NCBI GenBank assembly: GCA_947468275.1
Contig: CANIKO010000005.1
Span: forward strand, 124,001 to 188,000
Length of the DNA: 64,000 bases
From: Bacteroidota bacterium
GTDB lineage: Bacteria > Bacteroidota > Bacteroidia > NS11-12g > UBA9320
Reading direction: 5' to 3'
Below, in pieces: positions 54,263 to 62,755 of the stretch. Below the pieces are notes generated by a model. The model was not told the origin of the DNA and searched no databases. It saw only the letters and a program-made list of their open reading frames with translations. The stretch's first letter is position 1, and each line of letters starts with the position of its first letter. A program made the translations under genes and the position numbers.

Positions 54263-54925
54263 TTAAAGAAGAAATCCAATCTTTAAATTTCCAATTATTA
54301 CATTATTGATGGGTTTAGGATAAAAAGGCTGGACATTAACTAGTCCAATCATACCTGGCAATTTTAAAAAATGATAATACCCAATATCTGCTGTTAAATA
54401 AAAACGTTTACTGACCTTATAATTTATTCCATTTCCTAAACCCAAGCCTAACTGGTGGTTGTAATATATTACATCATATTCAGGCAAATACCAACGTAAA
54501 TTACCGGCTGCTCCTTCAACACCATCTCTATAGTTTATGCTAATTTGTCCAAAATATTTAAAATTATTTTTTTGAATCAGTTTTTTTTGTAGATCAAGTG
54601 AAATAAGGATAAAATAGACACTGATAACATCACCCTTTACTTCTTTCGAATTAAATTTTTGAAGATATTCTGAAGTTGATATACTGGCTTTATAATTTTT
54701 ATTGATTTGATATCCGAATCCTAATGAAGAAATACCTATGAAGTAAAAATGCTTATTTTTGGGATCAAGATATACATTTTTGTAATTATTTTTAATTCTA
54801 TTTGTTAAAAGAATACTGGTATTAACTCCGGGTTCAATTGAAAATCGCCTTTGCCTTTTTTTTGTGTCATTTCCAAATGAAGGTATGATTTTTAAAATTA
54901 AAAGAATTAGTATTATAAATCGCAT
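54263..54925 (-). CDS. predicted outer-membrane beta-barrel-like protein
   Basis: A 220-residue protein with signal peptide (1-18, ending PSFG). The mature part is made of alternating hydrophobic/polar stretches separated by Gly/Asn turns (FYFIGISSLGFGYQINKNYKASIS, YNHQLGLGLGNGINYKVSKRFYLTADIGYYHF), typical of a small eight-to-ten-stranded outer-membrane barrel, and it ends in Leu-Leu rather than Phe. No specific family recognised. It has its own promoter and is convergent with rplT. Confidence 0.7.
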   Translation of the reverse strand: MRFIILILLILKIIPSFGNDTKKRQRRFSIEPGVNTSILLTNRIKNNYKNVYLDPKNKHFYFIGISSLGFGYQINKNYKASISTSEYLQKFNSKEVKGDVISVYFILISLDLQKKLIQKNNFKYFGQISINYRDGVEGAAGNLRWYLPEYDVIYYNHQLGLGLGNGINYKVSKRFYLTADIGYYHFLKLPGMIGLVNVQPFYPKPINNVIIGNLKIGFLL

Positions 54926-54945
54926 TTTACCAACTGATAGCGAAT

Positions 54946-54953
54946 CAAAATTA
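54946..54953 (-). promoter_or_regulatory. -7 box of the barrel-protein gene
   Basis: TAATTTTG on the minus strand (54953-54946), 20 nt before the ATG; a TTG lies 16 nt further upstream. Confidence 0.4.
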
Positions 54954-55013
54954 ACAATTTAATTTGGATCAAGGGAATTAAAAAAATCAGTTTATTCAGT
55001 TATTTGCTTGAGA

Positions 55014-57668
55014 TTACAAATAAATCTTTTCAAAGAAAGTTATGTAAGTGCCTTCTTCCATTTCCCGCATCAGGGTTTTTAAATTATCTGTGGAGATAAC
55101 AAAATACTTAACCGTAGTACCCATATCAGGAACAAATTCTTTAAAATTAACAATGAAAGATTTGTAATAATCCATTGCTTCTGATTTGTTGGCAAATAGC
55201 TCAACACCCAGCATATCCTTGGTTCCAAGCAAAAATGATTTGGTTTTTAAACTATTGGAAGCAAAGTATTTAGTATTGAAATTGGATAAGGCAACTTTTA
55301 TTCGGTCGGATTGGCCCTCTTCGGTTACAATTGCAAAATAGTGTGATTGTGCGCCATCGTATTTATAAATAGATTTTGGATCTATCTTGGCTACTTTATT
55401 TCTGTTTTCTACTATTTCTAATGTATAACCTGCTTGAACTCCTATTTCTGTACCGGGATAATTATCCCTAATTTGTTTCAGCAATTCCATAAATTTTTCT
55501 ACATTTTCAGTTTTTGCTACAGCTAATGCATATAGATAATCAAACTGAGCCTGAATGGCATTGCCGGCATATTTACTATCTACTTCTTGTTTTATTTTTT
55601 TTACTAAAGCATAATCCCCTGCATTGAAAGCATTATACATATTTTCATAAGCATCCAATACGTCTTTCTTTTCATTTTTATTGTTTTTTGATGGGGCTTT
55701 AGGTTGGGTTGAATCGTTAGCATTAAGAACCTGATTGTAGGGCGATTCGGGATATTTGGTTGAAAGCTTATCCTTGTTTAGCTTGCTTAATGCCTTATCG
55801 GTAAGTGCATCATAGCATTTTGTTAAATAGTAATAAATTTCGGCTTCAAAAACATTGGCGGGATAACGATTATTAGCTTCCTCAAAATGATAAATGGCTT
55901 CCTTATATTCCTTAAGCTTTTCATTATAAATTTTACCCGCTTCATAATGACTTTCTAATATTTTTTTGTTGGCGAGTTCTTTATCCTTAGCGTTAAATGG
56001 TATTCCTGTATAGTATTTTTTTAGATCATCAGGTGCATTTTCTCCTGTACTGGTATTCTCTGCTTTTTTATCAGGAGCAGTTTCTTTTGGTTGATCAGGA
56101 TTTTCAGGTTCTATAGTTAAGTCTTTTTTGATAGAAGTAATTCGCCAATTATCAGTCAATTTTCGGTTGCCCCATCGTTTCAAAAATTCATTATACTCTT
56201 TGCCTAATAAAGATTGATTATCAAAGATAAACATGTCAGTACTGCTATAGGTGGTGGTGTTAGTATTAATGATTTGCATATCAGGTGCAGTTTCATTGTC
56301 CTTAGCTTTCTTTTCTGCTTTTCTCTTGGCAGCTTTTTCATTTTCAATAATTTTTCTTATTTCCGCTTCTAGTTTTTCCTTTGGTAATTCTGCAAGGCTT
56401 AATAAACTGTCTTGGGTATGAATTGTTATTAGATGGTCAATCAATGTAGAAAGTATGGATTGCTGCAACTTGATTTTTTCGTATTCAGGATGAGTTTCTT
56501 TTATAAATAATGCGGTGCTATCAAAAAACTTTTCTGCCAATCTGTAATTTTTATTTTCATAATAAATTTTTGCAATTATTAAATATGAGTTGGTTTTAAG
56601 GTCCTGATTTTTGGTAGCTTTTTTTGCTGCTAATTGATAGTTTTTAATGGCCTTACCATAGTTTTTATCGGCGTAATCCAAGTTGCCTAATTCAAAATAT
56701 AATTGATCGAAATAATCAATATTTTTATCATCCTTAAGCATCTTTTTTAGGTTTTTGCGACTTTCTCGTGTATCCGTTTTTCCTGCTAATGCATTTGCTT
56801 TTACTAGGCCAATATTTGACTGAAAGGCAAATTCATAAGGGGCATTCATTTTAGAAACGGTCCTGAAATGGCTTCGGGCCGCTGCATAGTCTTTAGTAAT
56901 TAGGTAAAGTTGTGCTAGTAAAAAATTAATACGGTACTTAAGTATTTTGTCTTTCGTTCCTTTTAATCCAGCCTCAAGGTATTTTTGAGCTTCGGTATAA
57001 AGCCCCATTTTAGTATAAATATCTCCCGCTATATTATTTAAATCATTCTTAAACTTACTTGGAAATTTCTCTTCCCGTTGAAATGTTTTAAATATTGCTT
57101 CAGCGTCATTTATCTTGCCGCTTCTAACTATGGTCTTTAAAATCCAAATTTTAGCTTCATAATGAATGGGTTGGTCAGCATATTGAGAGTTTACAAACTG
57201 AAAATTTTCATCAGCGGAAAACAAATCCCCTCTAAAAAAGTGAGCTTTTCCGGCGAGCAGCCAGCAATCATCAACCCACTTACTTTTACTTTTTTTGTTA
57301 ATAATAAAAGAAGTTTTTTTCATTACTTCTTCCATTTTTGGTTTTAGTGTGGTGGCAGTGGCTTCATCTCCATAGGGATAGACCTCTATGGGTTTGCTGA
57401 AATCATCTTTGTTCAACAATACCAAATCTTGAACGGTCTCGTCCAATATTTTTTGGCCATGATAAAATACGTTGTATCGCGCCACCATATTGGTAAAGTT
57501 TCGGCGCAACCATGTGTTTTTCTTCTGGGCAATAGACCCGAAAGATGAAAATATTATGAGTAATGTAATTAACCGGAGCTTTATCAAATCAGGATTATTT
57601 ATTAATCTACTTAGTATATAACTTTGTAACCGCAAAAATATTTCTTTACACCGTAATATTTTTATCAT
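55014..57668 (-). CDS. porW: type IX secretion system TPR protein PorW/SprE
   Basis: An 884-residue periplasmic TPR protein required in other Bacteroidota for T9SS function and gliding. After the signal region comes the family-specific NTWLRRNFTNMVARYNVFYHG (about 50-70). TPR helices follow (for example ADENFQFVNSQYADQPIHYEAKIW and AIYHFEEANNRYPANVFEAEIYYYL), with a Lys/Glu- and Pro-rich disordered stretch near 440-560. In well-studied species PorW/SprE is a lipoprotein; here the signal ends SFGSIAQ with no Cys nearby. It is divergent from an M23 peptidase and bactofilin, a common arrangement. Confidence 0.85.
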   Translation of the reverse strand: MIKILRCKEIFLRLQSYILSRLINNPDLIKLRLITLLIIFSSFGSIAQKKNTWLRRNFTNMVARYNVFYHGQKILDETVQDLVLLNKDDFSKPIEVYPYGDEATATTLKPKMEEVMKKTSFIINKKSKSKWVDDCWLLAGKAHFFRGDLFSADENFQFVNSQYADQPIHYEAKIWILKTIVRSGKINDAEAIFKTFQREEKFPSKFKNDLNNIAGDIYTKMGLYTEAQKYLEAGLKGTKDKILKYRINFLLAQLYLITKDYAAARSHFRTVSKMNAPYEFAFQSNIGLVKANALAGKTDTRESRKNLKKMLKDDKNIDYFDQLYFELGNLDYADKNYGKAIKNYQLAAKKATKNQDLKTNSYLIIAKIYYENKNYRLAEKFFDSTALFIKETHPEYEKIKLQQSILSTLIDHLITIHTQDSLLSLAELPKEKLEAEIRKIIENEKAAKRKAEKKAKDNETAPDMQIINTNTTTYSSTDMFIFDNQSLLGKEYNEFLKRWGNRKLTDNWRITSIKKDLTIEPENPDQPKETAPDKKAENTSTGENAPDDLKKYYTGIPFNAKDKELANKKILESHYEAGKIYNEKLKEYKEAIYHFEEANNRYPANVFEAEIYYYLTKCYDALTDKALSKLNKDKLSTKYPESPYNQVLNANDSTQPKAPSKNNKNEKKDVLDAYENMYNAFNAGDYALVKKIKQEVDSKYAGNAIQAQFDYLYALAVAKTENVEKFMELLKQIRDNYPGTEIGVQAGYTLEIVENRNKVAKIDPKSIYKYDGAQSHYFAIVTEEGQSDRIKVALSNFNTKYFASNSLKTKSFLLGTKDMLGVELFANKSEAMDYYKSFIVNFKEFVPDMGTTVKYFVISTDNLKTLMREMEEGTYITFFEKIYL

Positions 57669-57840
57669 TCCTAAATTGAATTTTTACCTCAATATGAAAT
57701 GTCATTTAGATTGCACTTTTATTAAAAACAATAATAATTGGGGGATTCCATGTGACCTTAATTTTATATTTAGACATTAACAACCAATCTCGTATTCGTA
57801 AAATACTTCCAATAGAAAAATAAATATTAAAAAATATCGT

Positions 57841-58695
57841 ATGAATTTTAAAGACTTTAGAAATTATTTGGCTGTAAAAAGCAGAACCCATTATATTCTT
57901 GTTTTACGTAATCGTGAAACCTGGGAAGATAAGTTTAGTGTTATCCTTACACCACTTAATTTGTTATTAATTTTAAGTAGTATCATAGTCTTATTTACTA
58001 TGGTAATATTATTGCTTTTAACCCGAACTCCATTGCGTGAATACGTTTATGGAAGCAGTTCTGATAATGGTTATAAAGTAGAATATTTAAAATTAAATCA
58101 TCTTAAGGATTCGTTGGAGCAAAAAGTTCAAACTATCGACAATGAAAGAAATAATCTACTTAATATTTTAATGGGTCGTGATTCAATCTATAGGAATGCC
58201 CCAAAGGCCGACTCAGCTGATATTAGTAGTAATGTTGATTTAGATAATATTAGTCCTGAAGAACAGGAATTGCGCAAGCAACTAGAAAACGGAGATATAA
58301 ATGAAATGGATATTGTGGCTTACAACGGTAATACTATGTTCACACCATTGCAAGGGTTTATAACCGACACCTTCAACATTAAAAAGAATCATTATGCGTT
58401 AGATATCGCCGCACCTGAAAACAGTGCTATAAAAAGTGTACTCAATGGAACAGTTATTTTAAGCACATGGACTCCCGAAAACGGCAATACTATTATAATT
58501 CAACACCCCAATGATTTAATTTCGGTGTACAAGCACAATTCGGCATTATTAAAAAAGAATGGCAATTATGTAAGCGCTGGTGAGCCAGTAGCATTGGTAG
58601 GTAATACAGGTGAGCTTTCCTCGGGTTATCATCTTCATTTTGAACTATGGCAAAACGGAATACCAGTTAATCCAAAGGATTTTATATTGTTTTAA
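57841..58695 (+). CDS. membrane-anchored M23 metallopeptidase
   Basis: A 284-residue protein: cytoplasmic N-terminus, one helix (about 40-62), a coiled-coil-like linker (about 82-108), and a LytM/M23 domain (about 170-284). The zinc ligands appear as HYALDIAA (the HxxxD motif, with Ala where Gly is usual) and HLHFELW (HxH). Such enzymes cut peptide cross-links in peptidoglycan or act as regulators. It is followed by a bactofilin gene after 56 nt; M23-bactofilin pairs are associated with cell-shape control. Confidence 0.9.
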   Translation: MNFKDFRNYLAVKSRTHYILVLRNRETWEDKFSVILTPLNLLLILSSIIVLFTMVILLLLTRTPLREYVYGSSSDNGYKVEYLKLNHLKDSLEQKVQTIDNERNNLLNILMGRDSIYRNAPKADSADISSNVDLDNISPEEQELRKQLENGDINEMDIVAYNGNTMFTPLQGFITDTFNIKKNHYALDIAAPENSAIKSVLNGTVILSTWTPENGNTIIIQHPNDLISVYKHNSALLKKNGNYVSAGEPVALVGNTGELSSGYHLHFELWQNGIPVNPKDFILF

Positions 58696-58751
58696 TAATC
58701 TTACTTTTAACTTTTAGTTATTAACTTATAACTTTTATTATATTCGCCGCT

Positions 58752-59111
58752 ATGTTTGGTAAACAAGATAAAGTAGCCACATTTGGCCCGGGATTGGTTC
58801 TTAATTTGGTGGGTGACGGAACTGAAATAAAAGGGAATATTAATTCTGACGGTGATATACGAATTGACGGACGAGTTATAGGAAATGTAATTACCAAATC
58901 TAAAATGGTATTGGGAACTTCGGGTTCTATTGATGGCGATGTGTCGGCTAATAGTGCTGATATCTCAGGAGCTATAAAAGGAAATTTAACAATTACCGAC
59001 ATACTTTTTTTAAAAGCTTCAGGCCATATTGATGGCAATATTTCTACCTCAAAAATGGTGATAGAATCGGGTGGAGAATTTAACGGAAGCTGCCACATGC
59101 ACGGGCAATAA
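58752..59111 (+). CDS. bactofilin
   Basis: A 119-residue polymer-forming cytoskeletal protein. The DUF583/bactofilin right-handed helix repeats are clear: VGDGTEIKGNINSDGDIRIDGR, VIGNVITKSKMVLGTSGSIDG, DVSANSADISGAIKGNLTI, SGHIDGNISTSKMVIESGGEF and NGSC. Filaments usually scaffold envelope-modifying enzymes at the inner membrane, here probably the neighbouring M23 peptidase. Normal length for the family. Confidence 0.94.
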   Translation: MFGKQDKVATFGPGLVLNLVGDGTEIKGNINSDGDIRIDGRVIGNVITKSKMVLGTSGSIDGDVSANSADISGAIKGNLTITDILFLKASGHIDGNISTSKMVIESGGEFNGSCHMHGQ

Positions 59112-59181
59112 GCAAATGGCCAAAAAATATTCAATAAGCAATGCTCAAATTTCAAAGTCCAATGCAGCTTGCGCCAGCCGT

Positions 59182-59204
59182 CCCCCTTTGAAGGGGGTAG
59201 GGGG
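59182..59204. repeat. CCCCCTTTGAAGGGGG intergenic palindrome
   Basis: CCCCCTT (59182-59188) pairs with AAGGGGG (59191-59197) around TG, followed by TAGGGGG. GC-rich in an AT-rich spacer. It resembles a short palindromic repeat seen widely in Bacteroidota intergenic regions (general knowledge); only one copy is in the window. Confidence 0.55.
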
Positions 59205-59225
59205 ATGACCTTAATAGTTAAATAA

Positions 59226-59435
59226 ATGCAAACTCAAAAACAACCCAACTCCTTCCTAAAATATAGTGGTCTTGCTTTGCAAATGATAGGAACGCTTTTG
59301 CTGTTTACTTGGCTGGGCCGCAAAGGTGATACTTATTTCAAAACAAAAACTCCGTGGTTCATTATTTCGGCTATGTTGCTAGGCTTGGTTGGGATAATGT
59401 ATAAATTGATTAAGGATTTTTCGAAGAAGGGGTAA
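59226..59435 (+). CDS. AtpZ/AtpI-family membrane protein
   Basis: A 69-residue protein with two helices (about 12-32 and 40-62) separated by the charged hairpin GRKGDTYFKTKTPW, the AtpZ pattern. These proteins accompany the ATP synthase and may aid c-ring assembly or act as Mg/Ca transporters. In this window it is cut off from the AtpI-like gene and atpB by about 3.3 kb of accessory DNA. Confidence 0.85.
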   Translation: MQTQKQPNSFLKYSGLALQMIGTLLLFTWLGRKGDTYFKTKTPWFIISAMLLGLVGIMYKLIKDFSKKG

Positions 59436-59444
59436 ATTGCCGGA

Positions 59445-60068
59445 CTAAATCCCAGTATATGCTTCCCAGGCTGAACTGGCAGCGGAATGAAATAGAGCTT
59501 TGTCTGCATCATCATTTGAAAAATTCCCATCTTCTCCGATAGCATCGGCCCAAGCCTCTAGGTAAGCTAAAACATCTTCAAAGGCAACTTTCTTTACCTT
59601 GTTAGTTGAAATCATAAAAGAATGCCAAGGATCAAGAGCATTACTATATGCTCCTTCCCAGTAAAGACCGCTATTCATCCCAATTGCAACAGCACCTAAT
59701 AAAATTCTTGATTCTCTTGGTGTAAGTGATGAGCTAAAAATATCATCCTGAATACTACTGTAATATGGCTCAGGTGGATAACTGGGTTCAGTTAAAAGTT
59801 GCTCAAGGAAAATAAGTTGTTGCCCATTCCACCTAATATTTGTTTTGACAATATTTTTATCTACATACGAAGTGTTCATTGCAAGACCCGCAAGCATTTT
59901 ACAGTTACTATTAAATGCCGGTATAGTATTTACAAAATAATCCGACATATAATCCGCAATCATTTGCTGAAACTCATCTTCAGTAGGGTCAGCATTATGA
60001 GCAATGCAGTAGTCGAGTACATCATTATGAATTCTGCCAAGTTCGGTGTAGGGGTTAATTTGAGCCAT
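59445..60068 (-). CDS. hypothetical protein, divergent from a delta-60 cargo gene
   Basis: A 207-residue soluble protein without signal peptide or membrane helix. I use the ATG at 60068 (MAQINPYTELGRIHNDVLDY); an upstream TTG-type extension to 60113 adds a basic stretch of 15 residues. It is Asp/Glu/Tyr-rich, with segments SLTPRESRILLGAVAIGMNSGLYW and KVAFEDVLAYLEAWADAIGED. I do not recognise a family. It lies inside the insertion between AtpZ and the AtpI-like gene and is divergent from the propeller gene. Confidence 0.7.
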   Translation of the reverse strand: MAQINPYTELGRIHNDVLDYCIAHNADPTEDEFQQMIADYMSDYFVNTIPAFNSNCKMLAGLAMNTSYVDKNIVKTNIRWNGQQLIFLEQLLTEPSYPPEPYYSSIQDDIFSSSLTPRESRILLGAVAIGMNSGLYWEGAYSNALDPWHSFMISTNKVKKVAFEDVLAYLEAWADAIGEDGNFSNDDADKALFHSAASSAWEAYTGI

Positions 60069-60215
60069 AGTTTTATAATTTTGATAACAAACTTTTTTTT
60101 TACGCAAAATCAAAGCATTGTTAATAACTTTTTATTATTTAGAATTCAAATTAGAAATTTGTTTTTAGCAATTTGAATAAATTTGAATACTATTTTATTT
60201 AAAATCAATAACGGC

Positions 60216-61778
60216 ATGAAGAGAATTTGGATTATCTTAATAAATTTGGTTATTTTATCCTCTAAAATTTACTCTCAACCCGGATCATTAGATAATACCT
60301 TTGGTAATAAAGGGATTTTAATAGAATCTGTAGGGAAAGGAAGTGATTACGGAAAAGCAGTTTCCTTAAATAAAGATGGTAAAATAATATTGGCCGGTTA
60401 TAGTCACAATGGAACAAATTATGACTTTGTCTTAGCACAATTTAAGGAGAACGGAACCTTTGATAGCAGTTTTGGTATAAATGGATTTACCACTGTTGCT
60501 ATAGGTTCTGACAATGATTATGCTTATACTTTAGCTTTACAACCAGATGGTAAAATTCTAATGGCAGGTGCTTCAAAAAATGTCTCAGATTATGATTTTT
60601 CATTAGCAAGATTTAATTTTAATGGAAGTTTGGATACTAGTTTTAGTAAGGATGGGAAGTTGACATTATCTTTTGGTTCAATGGATGATGTTGCCTACTC
60701 AATTGCGGTGCAAGCAGACAATAAAATTGTAGCCGCCGGATTAACAAAAACTAGTATCGGGGAGAGTTTTGCCCTTGCAAGATTTCTTTCCAATGGAACA
60801 ATTGATACAAGTTTTAGTAATGATGGAAAACTTACTACATCTTTTGGTACGAATTTTATAGATGAAGGAATATCGATGGCTATTCAAAAGGATAATAAAA
60901 TCTTAGTAGGAGGCAACACAGGCCCTTCATCTATTTCCTACTTTGGTTTAGTAAGATATTTATCCAATGGAAGTTTAGATACCGCTTTTAGCAACGATGG
61001 ATTGTTAACTACTGATTTTGGAAATAAGGCCTATTTACGTGCTATTGCAATTCAATCAGATGACAAAATAGTAGCTTCTGGAACTGTATTTAATGGTGTT
61101 ACCTACGACTTTGGTTTAGTAAGATATAATAAGAATGGTTCAATTGATAATAGTTTTGATAATGATGGCAAAATAATTACTTCAATTAGTGATGGCGAGG
61201 GCACAGATGGTGCTTATGCTATTGTAATACAAACTGATGGAAGAATAATTTTGGCTGGTGATGCTCAAGTCGGAAATGGTTTTCAAATTGGGATGATTAG
61301 GTACAATAAAAATGGGTCTGTTGATACAGATTTTGGAACTGATGGTATTGTAAGGACAAATGTTTATGGGAAAAATGATAAGCCTTATAGCATTGCTTTA
61401 CAATCCGATGGTAAAATTATTTTGGGAGGCTATACTTATAACGGAACAGATTATGATTTAGTGTTAGCTAGGTATATTGGGGGAGATAATATCGGAATTA
61501 TAGACTTTTCTGTTTCTAAATATTCGGTATTAATTTATCCTAATCCTATTTTTCAGAGTTTAACTTTAGAATACACCTTAAAAAGTGAAGAAGAAATCTC
61601 GATTCAATTCTTAGATATGCAAGGCAAACTTGTAAAGACATTCACAAATAAAGAAAAGCAATCCGCCGGTAAATATGAGAAGACTTTTTGTTTTCCTGAG
61701 AACGTAGAATGCGGGAATTATATTCTTAATATTTCTTCACCCAATGGGCAGTTAAGTTTAAAAATAGTAAAGCAATAA
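60216..61778 (+). CDS. delta-60 repeat beta-propeller protein with T9SS-type C-terminus
   Basis: A 520-residue exported protein. The ATG at 60216 gives a clean signal peptide (MKRIWIILINLVILSSKIYS); the TTG at 60183 only adds a polar leader. About eight delta-60 repeats follow (SLDNTFGNKGIL, LNKDGKIILAGYSHNGTNYDFVLAQF and similar). The C-terminus has VLIYPNPIFQSLTLEY and ECGNYILNISS, a type A-like sorting domain. It is a paralog of the 49154-50683 protein, with the same repeat design and length. It is part of the accessory block in the atp locus. Confidence 0.86.
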   Translation: MKRIWIILINLVILSSKIYSQPGSLDNTFGNKGILIESVGKGSDYGKAVSLNKDGKIILAGYSHNGTNYDFVLAQFKENGTFDSSFGINGFTTVAIGSDNDYAYTLALQPDGKILMAGASKNVSDYDFSLARFNFNGSLDTSFSKDGKLTLSFGSMDDVAYSIAVQADNKIVAAGLTKTSIGESFALARFLSNGTIDTSFSNDGKLTTSFGTNFIDEGISMAIQKDNKILVGGNTGPSSISYFGLVRYLSNGSLDTAFSNDGLLTTDFGNKAYLRAIAIQSDDKIVASGTVFNGVTYDFGLVRYNKNGSIDNSFDNDGKIITSISDGEGTDGAYAIVIQTDGRIILAGDAQVGNGFQIGMIRYNKNGSVDTDFGTDGIVRTNVYGKNDKPYSIALQSDGKIILGGYTYNGTDYDLVLARYIGGDNIGIIDFSVSKYSVLIYPNPIFQSLTLEYTLKSEEEISIQFLDMQGKLVKTFTNKEKQSAGKYEKTFCFPENVECGNYILNISSPNGQLSLKIVKQ

Positions 61779-61810
61779 ATCATTTCTTTAACAAACAGTT
61801 CTCAACACAA

Positions 61811-61841
61811 TTTGCCAATTAGCATCATCCTCTTACCTTTG
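61811..61841 (+). promoter_or_regulatory. promoter of the Bro-N gene (duplicated copy)
   Basis: TTTG (61811-61814), 19 nt, TACCTTTG (61834-61841). Complete consensus. Nearly identical to the promoter at 62725-62755. Confidence 0.65.
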
Positions 61842-61878
61842 CCCCTCCAATTCCCTATGTCAAAATTTGTATCTTAAC
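61811..61878 (+). repeat. 68-bp direct repeat, copy 1
   Basis: Matches 62725-62792 with 10 differences in 68 positions, and only 5 in the first 58. It carries the promoter plus the start ATGTCAAAATTT, which here runs into a stop after six codons. Confidence 0.85.
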
Positions 61879-61879
61879 T

Positions 61880-62704
61880 ATGAGTAATATAAAATTATTT
61901 GAAACCAAAAAGGTACGCAGCCATTGGGATGGAGAAAAAGAAACATGGTATTTTTCGGTTATTGATGTTATTGAAATATTAACCGATAGTCCTCGACCGA
62001 GGAAATATTGGAGTGCCTTAAAAACCAAGTTGCAAAGTGAAGGGAGTGAACTGTCCCAAAAATTGGGACAGTTGAAAATGGCCGCCGAAGATGGGAAAAT
62101 GCGGGAAACAGATGTAGCAGATACTGAAACCCTACTTCGTATTATTCAATCCATTCCTTCGCCCAAAGCTGAACCTTTTAAACAATGGCTGGCAAAAGTA
62201 GGCTACGAGCGAATGCAGGAAATAGCGGACCCAAGCCAAAGTATAGATAGAGCCAGAGAGAACTGGCAAAAATTGGGACGTTCTGAAAAATGGATTCAGC
62301 AGCGCATGACTGGGCAGGAAACGAGAAATAAACTTACAGATTATTGGAAAGAAAGTGGGGTGGAAAAATCGGATGAGTTTGCTTTGCTTACAAATATTAT
62401 CCATCAGGAATGGACCGGGTTAACGGTAAAAAAACACAAAGATTTAAAAGGCTTAAAATCGCAAAACCTAAGAGACCACATGAGCGAAGCCGAATTGATT
62501 TTCACAGCCTTGGCAGAACTATCCACTCGCCAAATAGCCGAAACTGATGAAGCAAAAGGATTGCAAGAAAACGCAAAGGCAAGCAAAAAAGGAGGAAAAA
62601 TAGCCAAAGATGCCCGATTGAAACTGGAACAACAAACCGGAAAAAAAGTGGTAACGGGAGAAAATTTTTTACCACCAACAAAAGAAAAAAAGAAATTGAA
62701 TTAA
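61880..62704 (+). CDS. Bro-N domain protein (phage-antirepressor-like family)
   Basis: A 274-residue protein. The N-terminal Bro-N domain (about 5-110) has IKLFETKKVRSHWDGEKETW, YFSVIDVIEILTDSPRPRKYW and the ADTETLLRIIQSIPSPKAEPFKQWLA block. The second half (GRSEKWIQQRMTGQETRNKLTDYW, HKDLKGLKSQNLRDHMS) is the helical region conserved in this bacterial/archaeal Bro-N group. Such proteins are thought to bind DNA and are common cargo of phages and mobile DNA. The gene lies between two copies of a 68-bp repeat derived from the next gene's promoter and start, so it looks like an insertion. Confidence 0.88.
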   Translation: MSNIKLFETKKVRSHWDGEKETWYFSVIDVIEILTDSPRPRKYWSALKTKLQSEGSELSQKLGQLKMAAEDGKMRETDVADTETLLRIIQSIPSPKAEPFKQWLAKVGYERMQEIADPSQSIDRARENWQKLGRSEKWIQQRMTGQETRNKLTDYWKESGVEKSDEFALLTNIIHQEWTGLTVKKHKDLKGLKSQNLRDHMSEAELIFTALAELSTRQIAETDEAKGLQENAKASKKGGKIAKDARLKLEQQTGKKVVTGENFLPPTKEKKKLN

Positions 62705-62724
62705 ACGCTAATTAATTGCAATTG

Positions 62725-62755
62725 TTTGCCATTTAACCTCATCCCCTTACCTTTG
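62725..62755 (+). promoter_or_regulatory. promoter of the AtpI-like/atp operon
   Basis: TTTG (62725-62728), 19 nt, TACCTTTG (62748-62755); the ATG follows at 62771. Complete consensus. Confidence 0.65.

Noticed and set aside
61880-62704. Prophage suggested by the Bro-N gene
   Set aside because: No integrase, structural, lysis or replication genes and no attachment-site pair with a tRNA; only one gene between promoter-derived repeats.
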